Shown here: positions 61,437 through 64,000 of the stretch, one piece after another | Layout of the letters: every line of letters starts with the position of its first letter | Numbering within the stretch: position 1 is the first letter of the stretch | From: JAQCEJ01 sp040881995 | Lineage (GTDB): Bacteria; Planctomycetota; Planctomycetia; Planctomycetales; Planctomycetaceae | Assembly: GCA_040881995.1 (NCBI GenBank) | Contig: JBBECD010000105.1 | Span: 59,729-123,728 of the forward strand | DNA length: 64,000 bases | Direction of reading: 5' to 3' | Translations under genes and position numbers: made by a program | The notes under the pieces: model-generated | The model's database searches: none | The model's input: only the letters and a program-made list of their open reading frames with translations | What the model was told of the DNA's origin: nothing

Positions 61437-61979
61437 TCATGAAGGGATAACGACCACGTTCTCGATCACCTCTGCCATTTTTCCCCATTGATTCGCCACG
61501 TATCGAACCGTCTCGCCGATCGATCGCTCTCCGCAGCGACGCCGGTCGCTGCCTCTCCTCGTCCACCAGCGCCGGTTTTCTCCGACCGAATTGCTCAGGT
61601 CGGCCTGGGTGTTCCCCTTGAGAACCCGACGAACCGCCGGGCCGTCGAGTGGGCAGTCGATTACGACCGTGTGGACATGATTCGACATGACGGCTGCTCG
61701 TAAAATCATCCAGCCGCGCTCGGTCGCCACGCGGACGAGGGAGTTCGCGACGACGAGCGCTTCCGCCGCCGTCAACCAGACCGCCGGCGATTTCTGGAGG
61801 TCGCGGGCCCGCCCGTGCGTATGCGCATCGCCGACGACGTAGGGGGTATCGAACTGATTCTGCTTGGGGAGCGAGCCGCCTTGAGGGAGGATCGCGTTAG
61901 AGACATAGCCGCGTTCGTCGCCGGGCAGCCAAGTGCCATAGGTCGTCCAAGTGATGAACAGCGCCACGGGATCATCCAT
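61437..61979 (-). CDS. REP-associated tyrosine transposase (RAYT, IS200/Y1 HUH family)
   Basis: 180 residues. The start LFITWTTYGTWLPGDERG is typical of this subfamily. The HUH metal site is H101-V-H103 in SNHVHTVV, and the catalytic tyrosine is Y160 in ETVRYVANQ. Unlike free IS200 elements, RAYTs are single-copy, vertically retained enzymes that act on REP hairpins; here one REP pair lies on each side. The gene looks intact and expressible. The target would be the AAAGAG-headed hairpins (inference from family knowledge). Confidence 0.9.
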   Translation of the reverse strand: MDDPVALFITWTTYGTWLPGDERGYVSNAILPQGGSLPKQNQFDTPYVVGDAHTHGRARDLQKSPAVWLTAAEALVVANSLVRVATERGWMILRAAVMSNHVHTVVIDCPLDGPAVRRVLKGNTQADLSNSVGENRRWWTRRGSDRRRCGERSIGETVRYVANQWGKMAEVIENVVVIPS

Positions 61980-61992
61980 CGCTCGCCCCCCT

Positions 61993-62077
61993 GTTCGCTT
62001 TGCCTCAAATTCGCTTCACGTCAAAGAGCCGCTTCGCGTCAAAGTTCGCTTCACTTCAAAGAGCCACTTTTCTTCTC
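61993..62077. repeat. degenerate tandem TTCGCTTCACGTCAAAGAGCC repeats upstream of the RAYT gene
   Basis: Words TTCGCTTCACGTCAAAGAGC, CTTCGCGTCAAAG and TTCGCTTCACTTCAAAGAGC follow one another and lead into REP pair 2; the CAAAGAGCC ends match the REP head. They look like partial REP copies with lost hairpins. Confidence 0.65.
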
Positions 62078-62160
62078 AAAGAGCCGCAGGGTTTACCCCT
62101 GCGGTCTTCGACGTCGCCTTCTACAGTGTAAGACCGCAGGGATAAACCCTGCGGCTCTTT
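62078..62160. repeat. inverted REP pair 2 (upstream of the RAYT gene)
   Basis: Units at 62078-62105 and 62133-62160, the same 28-base REP sequence as pair 1 with the same single-base difference between arms, spacer 27 bases. Spacer sequences of the two pairs are unrelated. Confidence 0.92.
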
Positions 62161-62306
62161 GTGGGGCAACAAGAGACATCGACTCGTTGGTACGTCAAGC
62201 CTCTCGTCGCTTCGCGTCCCCGGTTGACAAGCAATCGGGGGCTACCCGCTGTTGCACGCCAAAAATCAATTGAGTTTTGGTGGCTGTTCGACAGTGCCAC
62301 CCGCCG

Positions 62307-62885
62307 TCATTCAACAATACCCAAGAGCTCTCGAAATTCGGCTTCCAAACGTTCAAATAATGGTTGAAGCTCATCGGTAAGCCGCTGAAATACCGACTCT
62401 ATTTTTTTGTCGTCCGGCGGAATCCGTCGAAAACTTTGAACGACGCCAAAGCAGCCGCTTCGAAGCGACTCTATTCGGTCCGCCGTTGATTTCGGGAAGT
62501 AAAGCTGACGCGGGGCATAATAAGACCTAAAAGCAGCTAAGGCAGTCGAAACATCTTCAAGCCGTTCTGACGCGGGAGTACCAGGGAGTTGTTCAAGGTC
62601 ACCCGGGAATCGTTCTGTCGCCTTAACCATATCGCGCATGAGCCGATATGTTTTCGCAATTACCACGGCTCGCCGGGCGTGGAGCGCAGCGAATTGCGTC
62701 TCGTCACGGAATGCCTGGAGACCAAGCTCCGTTCTGAGATGCTCCATTCGCCGATCGTAGCGGTCTTGTACGGCTGCCAAAATTTGGTCAAAGATTTCTT
62801 TCTTGAAGTACAAGAGAATCCCGACAGCCGCCACGAGGATGGCAACAATATATTTACCGACGTCAGCCCACCATTCGAAATTCAT
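62307..62885 (-). CDS. membrane-anchored coiled-coil protein of unknown function
   Basis: 192 residues from ATG 62885, with GGAGG six bases upstream. One N-terminal membrane helix (YIVAILVAAVGILLYF) is followed by a long charged helix (EIFDQILAAVQDRYDRRMEH) and a helical C-terminal domain. No motif recognised. GC content drops here compared with the rest of the window, consistent with an acquired segment. Confidence 0.65.
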   Translation of the reverse strand: MNFEWWADVGKYIVAILVAAVGILLYFKKEIFDQILAAVQDRYDRRMEHLRTELGLQAFRDETQFAALHARRAVVIAKTYRLMRDMVKATERFPGDLEQLPGTPASERLEDVSTALAAFRSYYAPRQLYFPKSTADRIESLRSGCFGVVQSFRRIPPDDKKIESVFQRLTDELQPLFERLEAEFRELLGIVE

Positions 62886-63009
62886 CGCCATCCTCCGCAT
62901 GCCAGAAGCCAGTGGAGCAAGCCGCGTCTGCCGCGATCACGTGACCGTAGCATTAATGGGGGCGAAGCATGTCCTATGGAACTGCCGCAATATGCCCCGT
63001 AAACCGTCA

Positions 63010-63564
63010 TCAAAATAGAGTCTGCTGACGCATACTCGAGGATGCGGCCATCTGCTTTTCCCTCCAATCGTCCCACGGCAATTCCTCGGACAAGACATTC
63101 TCAATGTATGCTAGAAGCAGTGATGAGTTGAAAATCATTGAAGAAAGTTCACGACGCGCTTTCTTAGTGCGTCGGTCAAGGCCGAGATGTGAACGTCGCG
63201 CCGACCAATTCGAGAGGCGATCAATGAGGTCGAGCGCGTGCTTGGCGTCCGATTCGGAGAAGTTTGGCACACGCAGTACCATGATTCCACTTCGACGGAA
63301 ATTGTATTCGTCGCGGTACAAGTCGTACCCGGCGTCGTGCTCCGGCCCGTCGACTTCAACGGCACATCCAAGGTCATGATTCCAAAAATCAAATAATCGG
63401 TAGCCCCAAGTAGCTTGGCGTGTCCACGTGAAGCACATTCGCAACAACTTTTCCATCATCCATGCTTCTGCTTTGGAGTTCCGACATTTTTGGATGTTCT
63501 GCGATTTCCGCATCCGCATGTATTTGTGCTGCTCGGATTCAGTCGGCCACCTCAGCATTTTCAT
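63010..63564 (-). CDS. DUF559-type endonuclease-like protein (Vsr/PD-(D/E)XK fold)
   Basis: 184 residues. The core RLFDFWNHDLGCAVEVDGPE, H, D, then RDEYNFRRSGIMVLRVPN follows the DUF559 pattern (VEvDG..H...D..RD..L...G..vlRf.n), related to Vsr very-short-patch repair nucleases. Acidic residues of FDFW and EVD would be the metal site. Ends are helical and basic. No adjacent methylase. Lower GC than the chromosome average, as in the preceding gene. Confidence 0.78.
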   Translation of the reverse strand: MKMLRWPTESEQHKYMRMRKSQNIQKCRNSKAEAWMMEKLLRMCFTWTRQATWGYRLFDFWNHDLGCAVEVDGPEHDAGYDLYRDEYNFRRSGIMVLRVPNFSESDAKHALDLIDRLSNWSARRSHLGLDRRTKKARRELSSMIFNSSLLLAYIENVLSEELPWDDWREKQMAASSSMRQQTLF

Positions 63565-63742
63565 CTATTGTTCTCCAATCGCTCCTGTGTCAGTTGATAG
63601 ACCAGTGCTCGCCAAATTGTAGCGACGATACACTCATCACCTCGGCGTCAGTTGTATGACCATGAAGCGACATCAGGCGACGAATATCGAATTCCGTAAG
63701 TTATGTTGACGAGCGTCCTAACCTACGAGGGCTTTGGCAACC
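63565..63742. other. intergenic region, no features seen
   Basis: A/T-rich spacer upstream of the DUF559-type gene; no hairpin, repeat or open frame of note. Confidence 0.35.
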
Positions 63743-63985
63743 GTGCTCATTGATTCGCCGGCGGTTGCTGCTGCGTTTGCAACCATTGGCGAAATCCTTG
63801 AAATACTTCTTGCGAATATTGCTGTTGCGTTAGATCTCCAAACCACATGTTAAAATCAGGGATGCCTGACGCAGCTCGCATTGCTTCGATCAATTTACGT
63901 AAATCGTGACATCCACATTGATACCGACGATAAAATACGGAATATGCTAGTGCTCTGTCAGGCTTTAATCTTGGGGTAGAGTCGC
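63743..63985 (-). pseudogene. possible gene fragment without a start codon
   Basis: Read on the minus strand, about 76 codons are open after an in-frame TGA and end with a TGA near 63746. The product is protein-like (RALAYSVFYRRYQCGCHD, then MRAASGIPDFNMWFGDLTQQ and a Gln-rich tail), but no ATG, GTG or TTG lies near its beginning. It may be a 5'-truncated or frameshifted remnant; exact limits are uncertain and no family is recognised. Confidence 0.35.
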
Positions 63986-64000
63986 TTCAGTTTTAGGCGT
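63958..64000 (-). CDS. C-terminal end of an unidentified basic protein (runs off the window)
   Basis: The last 13 codons RLKLKRLYPKIKA and a TGA are visible on the minus strand, open to the window edge. The basic ending resembles transposase C-termini, but this is only an impression. It partly overlaps the start-less fragment at 63743-63985 in another frame. Confidence 0.3.
   Translation of the reverse strand, partial: RLKLKRLYPKIKA

Noticed and set aside
61353..62160. CRISPR array
   Set aside because: Only two inverted pairs flanking a transposase gene, no regular spacers and no cas genes; REP elements explain them.

Overview
The window (about 60% GC by eye, dense genes on both strands) comes from a bacterium of the phylum Planctomycetota, most likely the order Planctomycetales. 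The evidence is the set of lineage-typical secreted families: two DUF1549/DUF1553 proteins with planctomycete cytochrome-like motifs, two PPC/Ig-like secreted proteins, a DUF1501 Tat-exported protein, a WD40 protein with a CXXCH motif, a CRTAC1-like FG-GAP/UnbV protein, and a Ser/Thr kinase with an extracytoplasmic beta-helix-like sensor. No rRNA, tRNA or CRISPR was found.

Layout. 1-5.3 kb: end of ileS, a zinc-ribbon membrane protein, trmL, hemB. 5.4-13.7 kb: a secreted sugar dehydrogenase/diheme fusion, then a soluble NAD-linked formate dehydrogenase (FdsG and FdsB fused, then FdsA) overlapping an MFS transporter gene. 13.8-22.5 kb: a four-gene minus-strand operon (DUF1501, PPC, DUF1549/1553, WD40-cytochrome). 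23.4-30.3 kb: a small membrane protein, a PD-(D/E)XK-like coiled-coil protein, and a pentaheme cytochrome b/c-TPR protein followed by a CRTAC1-like protein. 30.5-35.3 kb: a small exported protein, argJ, putA. 35.5-40.7 kb: a second PPC plus DUF1549/1553 pair. 41.1-47.4 kb: a membrane protein and the translation/replication cluster rplY-pth-rpsF-ssb-rplI-dnaB, without rpsR. 47.7-50.2 kb: four small or hypothetical genes. 50.7-54.6 kb: the large kinase. 54.8-60.4 kb: a molybdopterin oxidoreductase, a membrane glutaredoxin-like protein, a response regulator, an RlmI-like methyltransferase and a YiiX-like peptidase. 60.45-64 kb: an accessory region with two parS palindromes, a GCGCAAAA-rich gene-free stretch, a REP-associated transposase flanked by two REP pairs, and lower-GC genes (coiled-coil membrane protein, DUF559-like nuclease, remnants).

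The most noteworthy signals are non-coding. First, two parS-like sites sit with centres 42 bp apart at 60478-60535. Second, a complete REP/RAYT unit lies at 61353-62160. Third, a family of short-word inverted repeats recurs at gene 3' ends across the window; in several genes it supplies the stop codon and the last residues. Fourth, the rplI-dnaB gap carries a terminator plus a long-range inverted repeat. Among proteins, the least explained is the PD-(D/E)XK-like coiled-coil protein with three FSLD repeats.

Start codons were moved inward from the longest open frame where a ribosome site, signal peptide or family length supported it. All functional names rest on motif recognition from the sequence alone.
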